From Nakamurella sp. (GTDB lineage: Bacteria; Actinomycetota; Actinomycetes; Mycobacteriales; Nakamurellaceae), in NCBI GenBank assembly GCA_017848755.1, contig JAFIHI010000087.1, forward strand, positions 1-43,199: 43,199 bases of DNA. The letters run 5' to 3'. Made by a program: the position numbers and the translations under genes. Under the pieces are notes generated by a model. That model had not been told where the DNA came from, did no database searches, and saw only the letters and a list, made by a program, of their open reading frames with translations. Shown here one piece after another: positions 17,944-26,585 of the stretch (its first letter is position 1; each line of letters begins with the position of its first letter).

Positions 17944-18647
17944 CCCCTGCCCTGCCGCGACCGCATGTCCCCCGCGGCGTACGCGGCCGCCTGCAGGCGG
18001 CTGTGGACGGCGAGTTTCGACATGAGTCGCTGCGCATGCGTGCGGACCGTGTTCGCAGTGATACCGAGCCGCGCGGCGATTTCCTTGGTGGAGAGCCCAC
18101 TTTCGATGCCGCGGAGCACATCGTGCTCACGTTCGGTGAGCGTGTCGACGGGACTCGGCGAGCCGAGCTCCGATACGGCGTCGGGGGGCTGGACAAGCTG
18201 CCGAGACAACGCCCACATGCGGCCTGATGACGGACTGAACACCACGTCACGAAGGGTCTCCGGCCCCGCCTGCGACGTGATGACGGTGATCGGGGCGCTA
18301 CCGAAGAGATCGGCGAGGTCTTCCTCGCCGGAGACCACACACACCAATCGGGGCCGGTCGACGGGAGGCCGCCGGGCCAGCCGAGCGAACATCCGACCCG
18401 CTGCCGGAGCGTCGTCGGGGGTGATCCCGACGATCACCACATCGATCTGCGGGCTGGCGATGACCTGCGCTACGTCGCGCGTGGTGCGACCGACGGCCGC
18501 GACCTCGACGTCGCCTGCTCCGTCGAGCAACGCGCCGAGCCCCTCGGCCACGATCGGCCGGCGATCGAAGATGGCCACGCGCAGCACCGGTGTCGGGGCG
18601 GGCGGAGAAACAGGGGCTGCGACGGGAGCGCGCACGTCAATAGGCAT
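17940..18647 (-). CDS. LuxR-type regulator lacking the phospho-acceptor Asp
   Basis: Regulator of 235 residues. After a Pro/Ala-rich N-terminus (about 20 residues) the receiver-like domain starts at LRVAIFDRRPIVAEGLGALL; the strand that should end in the phosphorylated Asp reads DVVIVGITPDD, with Gly in its place, and the GYxxK Lys is absent. The LuxR HTH is intact: LTEREHDVLRGIESGLSTKE, then LGITANTVRTHAQRLMSKLA. ATG at 18647 is chosen, with AGGGG nine bases upstream; longer in-frame starts up to 18791 would add an Arg/Gly-rich stretch. It is divergent from the GlmS-like gene and coupled to the regulator downstream. Confidence 0.87.
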   Translation of the reverse strand: MPIDVRAPVAAPVSPPAPTPVLRVAIFDRRPIVAEGLGALLDGAGDVEVAAVGRTTRDVAQVIASPQIDVVIVGITPDDAPAAGRMFARLARRPPVDRPRLVCVVSGEEDLADLFGSAPITVITSQAGPETLRDVVFSPSSGRMWALSRQLVQPPDAVSELGSPSPVDTLTEREHDVLRGIESGLSTKEIAARLGITANTVRTHAQRLMSKLAVHSRLQAAAYAAGDMRSRQGRG

Positions 18648-19049
18648 GGCAACTGCCCCTGGCTCGATGGTGCGGGCACTGGCGACGCCACACCGGCCGC
18701 GGCACCTCGCGCCGCCGATCGATGGAGCCGCACCCCAGCCGACACGAACGTGCGCTGTCGAGCGCACGGATGCACCCTTTCGGCGTGCCATCGGTACGGT
18801 ATGACTCCCGAATTTCTCTATTTTGCACGGATTCTCTCCTCCAACTCACCCGAATGACACTTCGACAGTATGCGAACATCACGCTTCGCACATACGGCAA
18901 TGGAAGGAATCCATCTCATACAAATCGATGAGTCCGATGGTCCGTACGAACGCGGCGACGCCACACTGACGCTGGCTCGATGCGTTGCCCGATTCGGCGC
19001 GGTGCCGGAAGCGCCGTCGGCCACGCACTGCGAGGGAAGGGAGCACGGC
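18648..19049. promoter_or_regulatory. 402-bp divergent control region with inverted repeat
   Basis: No gene is seen between the divergent regulator and GlmS-like genes. The middle part (about 18800-18930) is AT-richer than its surroundings. It contains TGCGAA-CATCACGC-TTCGCA (18871-18890), a perfect 6-bp inverted repeat that nearly extends to GTATGCGAA/TTCGCA(CA)TAC. Its position between a regulator and a probable target suits an operator. Promoter boxes could not be fixed with confidence. An open frame from 18870 runs into the GlmS-like gene but lacks family similarity before 19050. Confidence 0.4.
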
Positions 19050-20840
19050 ATGTCCGGGATCGTTGCTGTTCGCGGCCGTCGCGCGGCATCCGACGTGCTC
19101 GTTCGACTCAAGGGGCTGGAGTACCGCGGCTACGAGTCGGCCGGCCTCGCCGAGCTCGCCGCAGACCACAGCATCCATGTCGCGCGGTCGATCGGCCCGA
19201 TCGACGCGCTCATCGACCGGATCGCCCACGAGAACCGACCTGCGACGGCCGGGCGGCTGGCCATCGGGCACACGCGGTGGGCGACCCATGGAACGGTCGC
19301 AGTCCGCAACGTGGATCCGCTGTCGGACTGCGATCACCGGGTGACGGTGGTGCACAACGGCACGCTCGACAACGCTGCCGACCTGCGGCGAGAGCTGGAG
19401 GGCTCGGGCCATCGGTTCGAATCGGACGTCGACAGTGAGGTCATTCCGCACCTCATCGAGCAGGGCCTCGTCGACGGCGCGACAGCTTTTGAGGCGTTTC
19501 AGAGCGCTGTGCGACGGCTGCGCGGCACGTGGGCCATCGCGGCACTCATCGCGAGGTCCAACGCGATCTATCTCGCTCGTCAGCGATTGCCGCTGATGGT
19601 GCGCGGAACGGTCGGACGCTTCGCCGCCGCATCGGACGCGACGGCGACGGCTGGCGTCCGCGGACCGCTGCGCATCTTCGAGGACGGCACCATCGCCGAG
19701 TTGGGGACCCAGTGGCGCTGGGCCGGAAGCGCCGCGAAAGGGCCGGCGCCGGTGGTGCTCACCGATGACGCACATCCCGCGTCGGCCGGTTGGTGCACCA
19801 CCGCTGCCGCGACATGGGACCACGCATTGAACAGCGCCGTCGCGGATATCGACGAACAGGGCAGGCTGGTCGAGCGCCTCGTCGCCGAGATGATCGAGGA
19901 GTTGCCCTCGCCTCGGCTTCCGACGCTGCTCGGCCCACGAACTCCGAACCGCATCGTTCTGCTTGGCTGCGGTGCATCTCACCACGCGGCGCAGGTGGCT
20001 GCGCGTGTGGTGCGCATCGTCGCGCGAATCGATGCCTGCGCGGTGGTGGCTTCGGAGTTCGACAAGACACTGGTGGCCCCGTTCGACGTCGTGGTCGCCT
20101 TCTCCGAATCGGGGCAAACGGCGCATCTTCTAGCAGCTCTCGACCAGGTCGACACGCCTGTCCTGGCTATTACGGGCCATTCGCAGTCGCCCCTCGCGCG
20201 ACGCGCGAACGCCGTCATCGACACCCACGTCGGCCGCGAGCGTGGCGCGGCCGCGATGAAAACGTTCACCAGTCAGGTGCTGTGCGGGATCCGATTCGCG
20301 CTGAACGCCGCCATCGAGAACGGGCTGAGTTCACGCGCCCGGCGCGCTGCATCGCTACTCGCCATGGTTCCGCACGAGTTTTCCGCAGCGATCGAGCAGC
20401 GCAGCCCGATCAGCGACAATGACGCCCGCGTCCTCGCGGCGGAACCCGGTTGGGTGTTCCTGGGCACGGGGGCGAGCCTGCCCTACGCCGCAGAGGGCGC
20501 ACTCAAGCTCAACGAGCTCGGCTGCCGGTGGGCCGCGAGCATTCCCGCCGCGGAGCTGACTCATGGCCCGCTGGCGCTGGTCGCGCAGGGGGCACCGGCG
20601 GTGCTGATCGACGACGGCACACCACGCTGCGCAACGGCACGGTCCGAACTGCTGGCGCGCGGCGCCCGAGTGATCACGCTCGGCCCCCCGCGCCCCACCA
20701 GCACCGAGGAGTTCGGCCGCCAGGTGCCGTGGGGCCCGCTCGACGTCGTGCCCAGGCTGCAGTACCTGGCGCTGTCGATTGCGGGGGCCCGGCGACAACG
20801 CGCTGACAGACACGGCCCTGTTGCTACGTCCACCAACTGA
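19050..20840 (+). CDS. GlmS-like protein with Cys-to-Ser change in glutaminase site
   Basis: Homologue of glucosamine-6-phosphate synthase, 596 residues (GlmS is about 610-625). The glutaminase domain keeps KGLEYRGYESAGLAEL, GHTRWATHG, VVHNGTLDN and SDVDSEVIPHLIEQG. However, the residue after the start Met, the Cys nucleophile of GlmS (MCGIVG), is Ser here (MSGIVAV). Two sugar-isomerase (SIS) domains follow: LLGCGASHHAAQV, AFSESGQTAHLLAALD, then AEGALKLNELG and AAELTHGPLALVA, keeping the Lys, Glu and His I know from GlmS. The GlmS C-terminal tail (PRNLAKSVTVE with its catalytic Lys) is missing; the end is RRQRADRHGPVATSTN. ATG at 19050 follows GGGAAGGGAG. Probably not a normal glutamine-dependent GlmS; it may act with ammonia, on another sugar phosphate, or as a sensor. 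Confidence 0.9.
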   Translation: MSGIVAVRGRRAASDVLVRLKGLEYRGYESAGLAELAADHSIHVARSIGPIDALIDRIAHENRPATAGRLAIGHTRWATHGTVAVRNVDPLSDCDHRVTVVHNGTLDNAADLRRELEGSGHRFESDVDSEVIPHLIEQGLVDGATAFEAFQSAVRRLRGTWAIAALIARSNAIYLARQRLPLMVRGTVGRFAAASDATATAGVRGPLRIFEDGTIAELGTQWRWAGSAAKGPAPVVLTDDAHPASAGWCTTAAATWDHALNSAVADIDEQGRLVERLVAEMIEELPSPRLPTLLGPRTPNRIVLLGCGASHHAAQVAARVVRIVARIDACAVVASEFDKTLVAPFDVVVAFSESGQTAHLLAALDQVDTPVLAITGHSQSPLARRANAVIDTHVGRERGAAAMKTFTSQVLCGIRFALNAAIENGLSSRARRAASLLAMVPHEFSAAIEQRSPISDNDARVLAAEPGWVFLGTGASLPYAAEGALKLNELGCRWAASIPAAELTHGPLALVAQGAPAVLIDDGTPRCATARSELLARGARVITLGPPRPTSTEEFGRQVPWGPLDVVPRLQYLALSIAGARRQRADRHGPVATSTN

Positions 20841-20861
20841 ACCTGCGGCACTGCGCGGGCA

Positions 20862-20880
20862 CCCACTTTTGGGGGTTCCG
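20862..20880 (+). promoter_or_regulatory. GC-box motif, copy 1
   Basis: CCCACTTTTGGGGGTTCCG lies 57 bp ahead of the cytidylyltransferase ATG. It matches 16 of 19 bases with the element at 34491-34509 and shares its TTGGGG half with the double palindrome at 27371-27402. Its left half is a weaker match to CCCCAA. Proposed regulator site by recurrence only. Confidence 0.4.
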
Positions 20881-20936
20881 TGACTCGCACCGCGTCACCG
20901 ATGATCGCCCCAGGGCCACGGCTTACTGGAGGTGCC

Positions 20937-21413
20937 ATGAGAGTGCGCATCGGCTACGCGCCCGGTGTCTTCGATCTGTTCCACATAGGGCACCTCAACA
21001 TCTTGCGAAATGCACGACTCAATTGCGACTACCTCATCGCCGGGGTGGTCTCTGATGAGATGTGTGTATTGGCGAAAGGCACTAAGCCCGTCATTCCACT
21101 CGTCGAACGCCTTGAAATCGTCAACAGCATCAAATATGTCGATCAAGTGGTTGCAGAGACATTACCGGAGAAGTTGGACACATGGCGGGAGATCGGATTC
21201 ACCGTCATCTTCAAGGGTGACGATTGGCGCGGAACGGCCAAGGGTCAGAAGCTTGAGCGGGACTTCGCATCGGTAGGTGTCGAGGTGGCATATCTTCCCT
21301 ATACCGTGCACACGTCGAGCACCATCCTCCGACGAGCGCTCCGCCTCTTGGACGGCGGCGATCGCCCCTCCCTGGTAGCGAGTTCGTCATCGATATCGGC
21401 AGACACATGGTGA
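20937..21413 (+). CDS. Glycerol-3-phosphate-cytidylyltransferase-like protein
   Basis: Nucleotidyltransferase of 158 residues like TagD, which makes CDP-glycerol from CTP and glycerol-3-phosphate. The HxGH motif is in GVFDLFHIGHLNILRNARL, the substrate region in KPVIPLVERLEIVNSIKYVD and FKGDDWRGTAKG. The RTEGISTT signature of TagD is replaced by YTVHTSSTILRRAL, so the alcohol phosphate may differ from glycerol. ATG at 20937 has TGGAGGTGCC in front. The first 180 bases or so are only about 49% GC (89 of 180 counted at 21001-21180) against about 75% in a sample at 9001-9060, suggesting recent acquisition. A CDP-alcohol phosphatidyltransferase 12.6 kb downstream could use its product. Confidence 0.88.
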   Translation: MRVRIGYAPGVFDLFHIGHLNILRNARLNCDYLIAGVVSDEMCVLAKGTKPVIPLVERLEIVNSIKYVDQVVAETLPEKLDTWREIGFTVIFKGDDWRGTAKGQKLERDFASVGVEVAYLPYTVHTSSTILRRALRLLDGGDRPSLVASSSSISADTW

Positions 21414-21433
21414 CGACGCACATGGTGACCACA
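21404..21433. repeat. 15-bp tandem duplication at a gene end
   Basis: CACATGGTGACGACG is followed directly by CACATGGTGACCACA (13 of 15 identical). The first copy carries the last codon and the stop (TGG TGA) of the cytidylyltransferase. It is probably a slippage product; no function is implied. Confidence 0.7.
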
Positions 21434-21524
21434 ATCTCGGGTGGGGATCCCCCGTCCGCACCGGCGAACGTGGAACTGGACACCCCACGCAAGCGGCTCC
21501 CTGATCCGGAAGGGGTGTATTCGC

Positions 21525-23027
21525 GTGCGCCGGCCGTATGACGGCGGCTCAGACCTCACGCGCCGGGGAACATCGCCCGCGAGGATCGCGAGCAGCGACC
21601 CCGACCGCGCCGTACCCGATTGGGCTCGAAGATTCAGTCGCAACCTGGCGATCACCGATGCGCTTTCCATCGGGTGGGCCGCAGTGGGAGTGCAGATGGT
21701 TCGGATTCCGGGAATCGATTCCCACTCGGCTATAGCACCACCTGACATCGCGTCGATCGCATTGACCGTGGGAACGGCCGTGCTGTGGTTCGGGGCACTC
21801 CAATTGACCGGCAGCAGGGACCATCGGTTTATCGGGTTGGGAGCCACCGAATACAAGCGCGTCGCCCGCGCGACGCTTTCGGTATACGGCAGTCTAGCGC
21901 TTTGCTCCTATGCCTTCGATCTCCGAGTGCCGCGACAATACGTATTGCTGATGATGCCGGTCGGCCTCGTGGCGCTCTTATTGAGTCGGTTCCTGTGGCG
22001 CCGGTGGCTTCATCTACGGAGGTCTTCCGGCGAAATGATGACACGCGTGCTCGCCGTCGGTGACCAACGCACCGTCAACGACCTCGTCCGGGACCTACGA
22101 CGCGCGCCGATGTCGGGATACGTCGTTGTGGGTGCATGCGTACCAGCAGGGACAGATTGCTCCAGTGTCGATATCCCGATAGCGGGAGATTTGGCCCACG
22201 TCGTTTCGACGGTACAGCGAATCGACGCCGACGCGGTGGCCGTGACGGCCAGCGGTGCGTTCGGAGCCGACGATGTTCGCAGGCTCGGCTGGGAGCTGGA
22301 GGACACCACCGCGGAACTCATGCTGGCGCCGGCCTTGACGAACATCGCTGGTCCGCGAATTCACACTCAGCCGGTCGCGGGTCTGCCGTTGATACATGTC
22401 GCGCGACCCACATATCACGCTGCCAATCAGTTGCTCAAGCGGAGTCTTGACCTGCTGCTAGCGGTCCTCCTGCTCATCCTTCTTCTCCCGGTGTTCGTTG
22501 TCACGGCCATAGCGATCAAAGTGGGCAGCGCGGGGCCGGTCTTCTTCCGGCAAGTGCGAGCCGGGCTCGGGGGTTCCACTTTCCGGATCCTGAAGTTCCG
22601 CTCCATGGTTCCCGACGCGGAACTGCGCCTGACCGAAACGGAGTACCGAGCCCGGGATGCCGGCAACGAAGTCATGTTCAAGGTCAGGAACGATCCGCGG
22701 GTGACGGCTGTTGGTCGATTCATCCGTAGGTACAGCATCGACGAACTCCCACAACTCCTGAATGTCATCGCCGGTTCTATGAGCCTGGTCGGGCCGCGGC
22801 CACCCTTGATGCGAGAGATCGAGCTCTACGGTGCAGACGCACGTCGGCGACTGCTGGTGAAACCCGGCATGACGGGCCTCTGGCAGGTATCCGGCCGGTC
22901 CGACCTGACCTGGGACGACACGGTGAGGCTGGATATGTACTACATCGAGAACTGGTCCCTCACCGTTGACCTGGTCATTCTCTGGAAGACAGCGAAGGCA
23001 GTCCTGGCGCCGGAAGGTGCGTATTGA
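21525..23027 (+). CDS. Polyprenyl-phosphate sugar-1-phosphate transferase
   Basis: Initiating enzyme of exopolysaccharide synthesis (WbaP/CpsE type). It moves a hexose-1-phosphate from a nucleotide sugar to undecaprenyl phosphate at the inner membrane face. The N-terminal half has four hydrophobic segments and a CoA-binding-like domain ([20 protein letters not shown]). The catalytic half begins with a hydrophobic hairpin after [20 protein letters not shown], then [36 protein letters not shown] and [19 protein letters not shown], ending [16 protein letters not shown] at 21525 (500 residues) is preferred for AGGGG nine bases upstream; GTG at 21441 is a possible longer start without a ribosome site. 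It leads into gmd with a 49-bp gap. Confidence 0.92.
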   Translation: MRRPYDGGSDLTRRGTSPARIASSDPDRAVPDWARRFSRNLAITDALSIGWAAVGVQMVRIPGIDSHSAIAPPDIASIALTVGTAVLWFGALQLTGSRDHRFIGLGATEYKRVARATLSVYGSLALCSYAFDLRVPRQYVLLMMPVGLVALLLSRFLWRRWLHLRRSSGEMMTRVLAVGDQRTVNDLVRDLRRAPMSGYVVVGACVPAGTDCSSVDIPIAGDLAHVVSTVQRIDADAVAVTASGAFGADDVRRLGWELEDTTAELMLAPALTNIAGPRIHTQPVAGLPLIHVARPTYHAANQLLKRSLDLLLAVLLLILLLPVFVVTAIAIKVGSAGPVFFRQVRAGLGGSTFRILKFRSMVPDAELRLTETEYRARDAGNEVMFKVRNDPRVTAVGRFIRRYSIDELPQLLNVIAGSMSLVGPRPPLMREIELYGADARRRLLVKPGMTGLWQVSGRSDLTWDDTVRLDMYYIENWSLTVDLVILWKTAKAVLAPEGAY

Positions 23028-23076
23028 TGGACATTACCCGCCCCTCGCGCCTTGCTCCCAGTCCCCGGAGGGCATC

Positions 23077-24132
23077 ATGAACCGTTGCGCGCTCATCACC
23101 GGAATCACCGGTCAAGACGGCTCCTATCTGGCCGAACTCCTCCTCCACAAGGGGTATGACGTCCACGGCGTGATCCGACGATCCTCGACGTTCAACACCC
23201 AGCGGCTCGATCACCTCTACAAAGACCCGCACGACGCCGCGGCGCGGCTCTTCCTGCACTACGGGGATCTCGGCGACGGTTCGCGCTTGGTCACTCTTCT
23301 CGACAAGGTGCGTCCCGACGAGGTCTACAACCTGGCGGCGCAATCGCATGTCCGCGTCTCGTTCGACGAGCCCGAGCACACCGCTGACACCGTCGCCGTC
23401 GGAACTGTCCGGCTCTTGGAGGCGGTGCGTATGGTGGGCATAACGCCGCGCTTCTACCAGGCCTCGACGTCGGAGATGTTCGGCGCTACGCCACCACCGC
23501 AATGCGAGTTGTCTCCGTTCGCACCGCGCTCTCCCTATGCCGCATCGAAACTCTTTAGTTACTGGATCACCAAGAATTACCGTGAAGCGTACGGGCTCTT
23601 CGCCGTCAACGGGATTCTTTTCAACCATGAGTCGCCGCGACGCGGCGAGACTTTCGTGACCCGTAAGATCACACGGGCTGTCGCACGGATCAAAGCCGGG
23701 TTGCAGAAGGACCTCTACCTCGGCACTTTGAACTCCGTCAGGGATTGGGGATATGCACCCGAGTACGTCGAGGGCATGTGGCGGATGCTCCAGACGGCGG
23801 AACCGGCCGACTACGTCCTGGCAACAGGAATCGGGCACACCATCAGCGAATTTCTCGAAGCCGCGTTCGGTCATGCGGGACTCGATTGGCGGGACTATGT
23901 CCGATTCGACAGCCGGTATGTCCGGCCGACCGAAGTGGACGCTCTGATCGGAGATGCGACCAAGGCGCGCGTCGACCTTGGCTGGTCCCCCACCGTGCAT
24001 GCCCTGGAGCTGGCACGAATCATGGTGGATGCCGATATCGCAGCACTCGAGCACGAAGGCACCCAGTGGGTTGATTCTGTCCCACTCGGCAGTTGGCCCA
24101 CTTCTTCCTGGGCGCGTGAGCTGGTCGGATGA
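23077..24132 (+). CDS. gmd: GDP-mannose 4,6-dehydratase
   Basis: Gmd converts GDP-D-mannose to GDP-4-keto-6-deoxymannose, the first step to GDP-L-fucose and related 6-deoxyhexoses. The 351 residues show the NADP loop [19 protein letters not shown], the signature [52 protein letters not shown] and the catalytic [20 protein letters not shown], plus [18 protein letters not shown] and the family-typical [15 protein letters not shown]. The start has GGAGGGCATC. The next gene on the strand is fcl, 99 bp on, so the pair most likely makes GDP-L-fucose. Confidence 0.97.
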   Translation: MNRCALITGITGQDGSYLAELLLHKGYDVHGVIRRSSTFNTQRLDHLYKDPHDAAARLFLHYGDLGDGSRLVTLLDKVRPDEVYNLAAQSHVRVSFDEPEHTADTVAVGTVRLLEAVRMVGITPRFYQASTSEMFGATPPPQCELSPFAPRSPYAASKLFSYWITKNYREAYGLFAVNGILFNHESPRRGETFVTRKITRAVARIKAGLQKDLYLGTLNSVRDWGYAPEYVEGMWRMLQTAEPADYVLATGIGHTISEFLEAAFGHAGLDWRDYVRFDSRYVRPTEVDALIGDATKARVDLGWSPTVHALELARIMVDADIAALEHEGTQWVDSVPLGSWPTSSWARELVG

Positions 24133-24164
24133 TGAGTGGGGGCGCCAGATGCACTGTCGTGCGC

Positions 24165-24185
24165 ATGCAGGAATGCGGCCTGCAT
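24165..24185. promoter_or_regulatory. Small stem-loop between gmd and fcl
   Basis: ATGCAGG-AATGCGG-CCTGCAT forms a perfect 7-bp stem with a 7-base loop in the 99-bp gap. It could tune the ratio of the two products or stabilise the upstream message. It is weak as a terminator since it has no U-tract and fcl follows. Confidence 0.35.
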
Positions 24186-24231
24186 ACAGAGCTGAGACAC
24201 CGCTCGGTTCCGGCGATCCGATGGATGGATC

Positions 24232-25269
24232 ATGACAGGTGTGCTTGATGGTCCACGCGTGGCCGACGATGTTCACTTTGAACCACGCCGTCTCGACCGG
24301 ACGAGCCCGATCTACGTCGCCGGCCACGGCGGACTAGTGGGCTCTGCGATAGTCCGGCATCTCGACCGCGAGGGTTTCAGCAACATCGTGTGCCGGTCGC
24401 ACAGACAACTGGACCTCACCCACCGCGATTCGGTCTTCGCGTTCTTCAAGCGAATCGAGCCCCGCTATGTGATACTGGCGGCTGCGAAGGTGGGTGGAAT
24501 CGTCGCGAACAACCTGTACCCCACTGAGTTCCTGAGCACGAATCTCCAGATCCAGACGAACGTCCTGGACGCTGCGTTGACGTGCGACGTCGAGCGACTG
24601 CTGTTCCTTGGCTCGTCATGTATCTACCCGAGGAACGCGCCGCAACCCATCGAAGAATACGAGCTCTTGAATGGGTACCTCGAGCCGACGAACGACGCCT
24701 ATGCGATAGCAAAGATCGCTGGAATCATCCAGGTGCAATCGGTTCGACGACAATACGGCAAGGCATGGATCTGTGCCATGCCGACAAACCTCTATGGTCC
24801 GGGCGATAATTTTTCGCTCCGCGGCTCCCACGTACTTCCAGCATTGATCCGGCGATACGACGACGCGGTGCGACTCGGAAGGTCCGTCGTGACCAACTGG
24901 GGCACCGGAAATCCACGCCGAGAGTTCCTGCATTCGGACGATCTCGCAGATGCCTGCTTGTACTTGCTGGAGCATTACGACGGTCCACAACACGTCAACA
25001 TTGGCACCGGCACCGATGTGTCAATCCGGGAACTGGCCGGGTTGATCGCGACGCTCACGGGGTTCGCTGGAGATACCCGGTGGGATGAGTCACAGCCGGA
25101 TGGAGTGCCACAAAAACTATTGAGCATCCGCAAGCTCAGTCAAGCGGGGTGGACGGCCTCGATCGACCTCGAACAGGGCCTCCGATCGACGATCGACTGG
25201 TATCGCTATCACCGTGCTGCCGCGCGGGGGGCCGACGATCGGCAATGGGACTTGAGCAGGGGTCGTTAG
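24232..25269 (+). CDS. fcl: GDP-L-fucose synthase
   Basis: Epimerase-reductase that turns the Gmd product into GDP-L-fucose with NADPH. The 345 residues carry the nucleotide loop IYVAGHGGLVGSAIVRHLDR, VILAAAKVGGIVANN, LLFLGSSCIYPRNAPQPIEE and the catalytic Tyr-Lys in NDAYAIAKIAGI, followed by NLYGPGDNFSLRGSHVLPAL and the substrate region GTGNPRREFLHSDDLADACL. The first 25 residues are an extension before the fold. The ATG is preceded by GGATGG. The stop overlaps the stop of the convergent kinase gene by 3 bases (25266-25269), so no terminator separates them. Confidence 0.96.
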   Translation: MTGVLDGPRVADDVHFEPRRLDRTSPIYVAGHGGLVGSAIVRHLDREGFSNIVCRSHRQLDLTHRDSVFAFFKRIEPRYVILAAAKVGGIVANNLYPTEFLSTNLQIQTNVLDAALTCDVERLLFLGSSCIYPRNAPQPIEEYELLNGYLEPTNDAYAIAKIAGIIQVQSVRRQYGKAWICAMPTNLYGPGDNFSLRGSHVLPALIRRYDDAVRLGRSVVTNWGTGNPRREFLHSDDLADACLYLLEHYDGPQHVNIGTGTDVSIRELAGLIATLTGFAGDTRWDESQPDGVPQKLLSIRKLSQAGWTASIDLEQGLRSTIDWYRYHRAAARGADDRQWDLSRGR

Positions 25270-26585
25270 CCCACGGGGATGGTGCATCGCACCACGGCGC
25301 CTCCGCCCTGACGACCGTCGACGTGGAGCCGTCCACCGAGGTCGGCGACCGCTCCGGCCAGTAGGTTCAAGCCGATGTGCCCGTTCCGACGCCGCTCGGC
25401 CGTGTCGGGCGGGAATCCACGACCGTCGTCCTCGGCGATCAGGTGGACATCGTCGGGGTCGGATTTGATCGTGATCTTGGCGTGGCGCCCCCCGGAATGC
25501 GCCGCCGTATTGGTCAGGCACTCGCGCACGGCCCGGTACACGAAGGTCGCGGCCTGCGGGCTCACAGGCGTTCGCAGGTCCACCGTGACGTCAACGTCGA
25601 TGCCATGGTCGCGCTTCCATCGCGCGGCGAGGTCCGCTATGGCGGCAGGCAGACCCTCGGAGGACAGATCGGGCGGGGCGACGTCGACGATCAGCGTTCG
25701 GAGCGCACGAGTCGATCTCCGAACGGCGTCGTGACTAAGATCGAGCATCTGTCGCGCGGTCGAATCGGGCTCTCCTGGCAGAGTGCCCGCAAGGGCTTCC
25801 AGCGCATATCCCGCGCCGGCGAGGTCCTGGACCACGCCGTCATGCAGGTCGCGGGCGATATTTCGACGTTCCCGGTCGGCGGCGGCGACCTCATTGGAGA
25901 GCAGCCGGATGCGCTCCAGATGCGCCTTGCCCACTCTCCGCAAGAGCCACACCGAAACCGGAAGGTTCAACAGAAGCAGGAGCGACACGGCTCCGGTCGA
26001 CAGGATGATCAGCCTGACGACCAGCGCGGACTCCGAGGTACGAAGCCGCTCGTCAGTGGAATACAGGAACATCCTGACCGTGGTCCCGTCCGGAAGCCGC
26101 ACCGGCATGTCGACCTTCACCATCCGGCCCGTCGCCGCGCGTCCGATCTCGGACACGGCTTGGTCGACGGTGATCACTGTGGCGTGGGGCGCCGCTGGAA
26201 TCGCCGGTGGTTTCGGTGACAGCGGTCTACCGATCAGAGAATGATCGTCGGCATAGATCACGCGCGCATCACGTGTCAGAACCCGTGTGGCGACCATGGA
26301 GCCGACGCGACGTCGGACCTGGGCTGCGTCGTCAAGTGCCGTCAGCGCCTGCGGATCACCATTCACGAGCGCTTGAAGCGACGCGACGAGCACCGTGCTG
26401 GTGAGGACTTCGCCGCTGCGCACGGCCTCGGCCAACTCCTCGTCACGGGCGATATGCGTCGCGACGAAGGTCGACGTGACCACGACGACGGCAAACGCCA
26501 CGAGCGCGCCCATCGCCAGGGCGATGACGGCCCGACGGACCGTCCGGTCCGGAGGACCAGCGTCACGCCGGGATCCCGCTGCCAT
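25266..26585 (-). CDS. NarL-type sensor histidine kinase
   Basis: Membrane histidine kinase of 439 residues (HisKA_3 class). Two hydrophobic segments, AVIALAMGALVAFAVVVVTS near residue 20 and a second near residue 210 (VVRLIILSTGAVSLLLLLNL), enclose an extracytoplasmic sensor domain of about 160 residues. The H-box is RNIARDLHDGVVQDLAGAGY, the N-box VRECLTNTAAHSGG, and the G-box EDDGRGFPPDT. ATG at 26585 overlaps the end of the response-regulator gene by 23 bp, so kinase translation is coupled to its partner. The 44-kb neighbourhood of polysaccharide genes suggests they are its target; the ligand is unknown. Confidence 0.93.
   Translation of the reverse strand: MAAGSRRDAGPPDRTVRRAVIALAMGALVAFAVVVVTSTFVATHIARDEELAEAVRSGEVLTSTVLVASLQALVNGDPQALTALDDAAQVRRRVGSMVATRVLTRDARVIYADDHSLIGRPLSPKPPAIPAAPHATVITVDQAVSEIGRAATGRMVKVDMPVRLPDGTTVRMFLYSTDERLRTSESALVVRLIILSTGAVSLLLLLNLPVSVWLLRRVGKAHLERIRLLSNEVAAADRERRNIARDLHDGVVQDLAGAGYALEALAGTLPGEPDSTARQMLDLSHDAVRRSTRALRTLIVDVAPPDLSSEGLPAAIADLAARWKRDHGIDVDVTVDLRTPVSPQAATFVYRAVRECLTNTAAHSGGRHAKITIKSDPDDVHLIAEDDGRGFPPDTAERRRNGHIGLNLLAGAVADLGGRLHVDGRQGGGAVVRCTIPVG

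Noticed and set aside
16717..18804. 695-codon plus-strand frame
   Set aside because: Antisense to three regulator genes with intact HTH domains.
22975..24327. 450-codon minus-strand frame
   Set aside because: Antisense to gmd.
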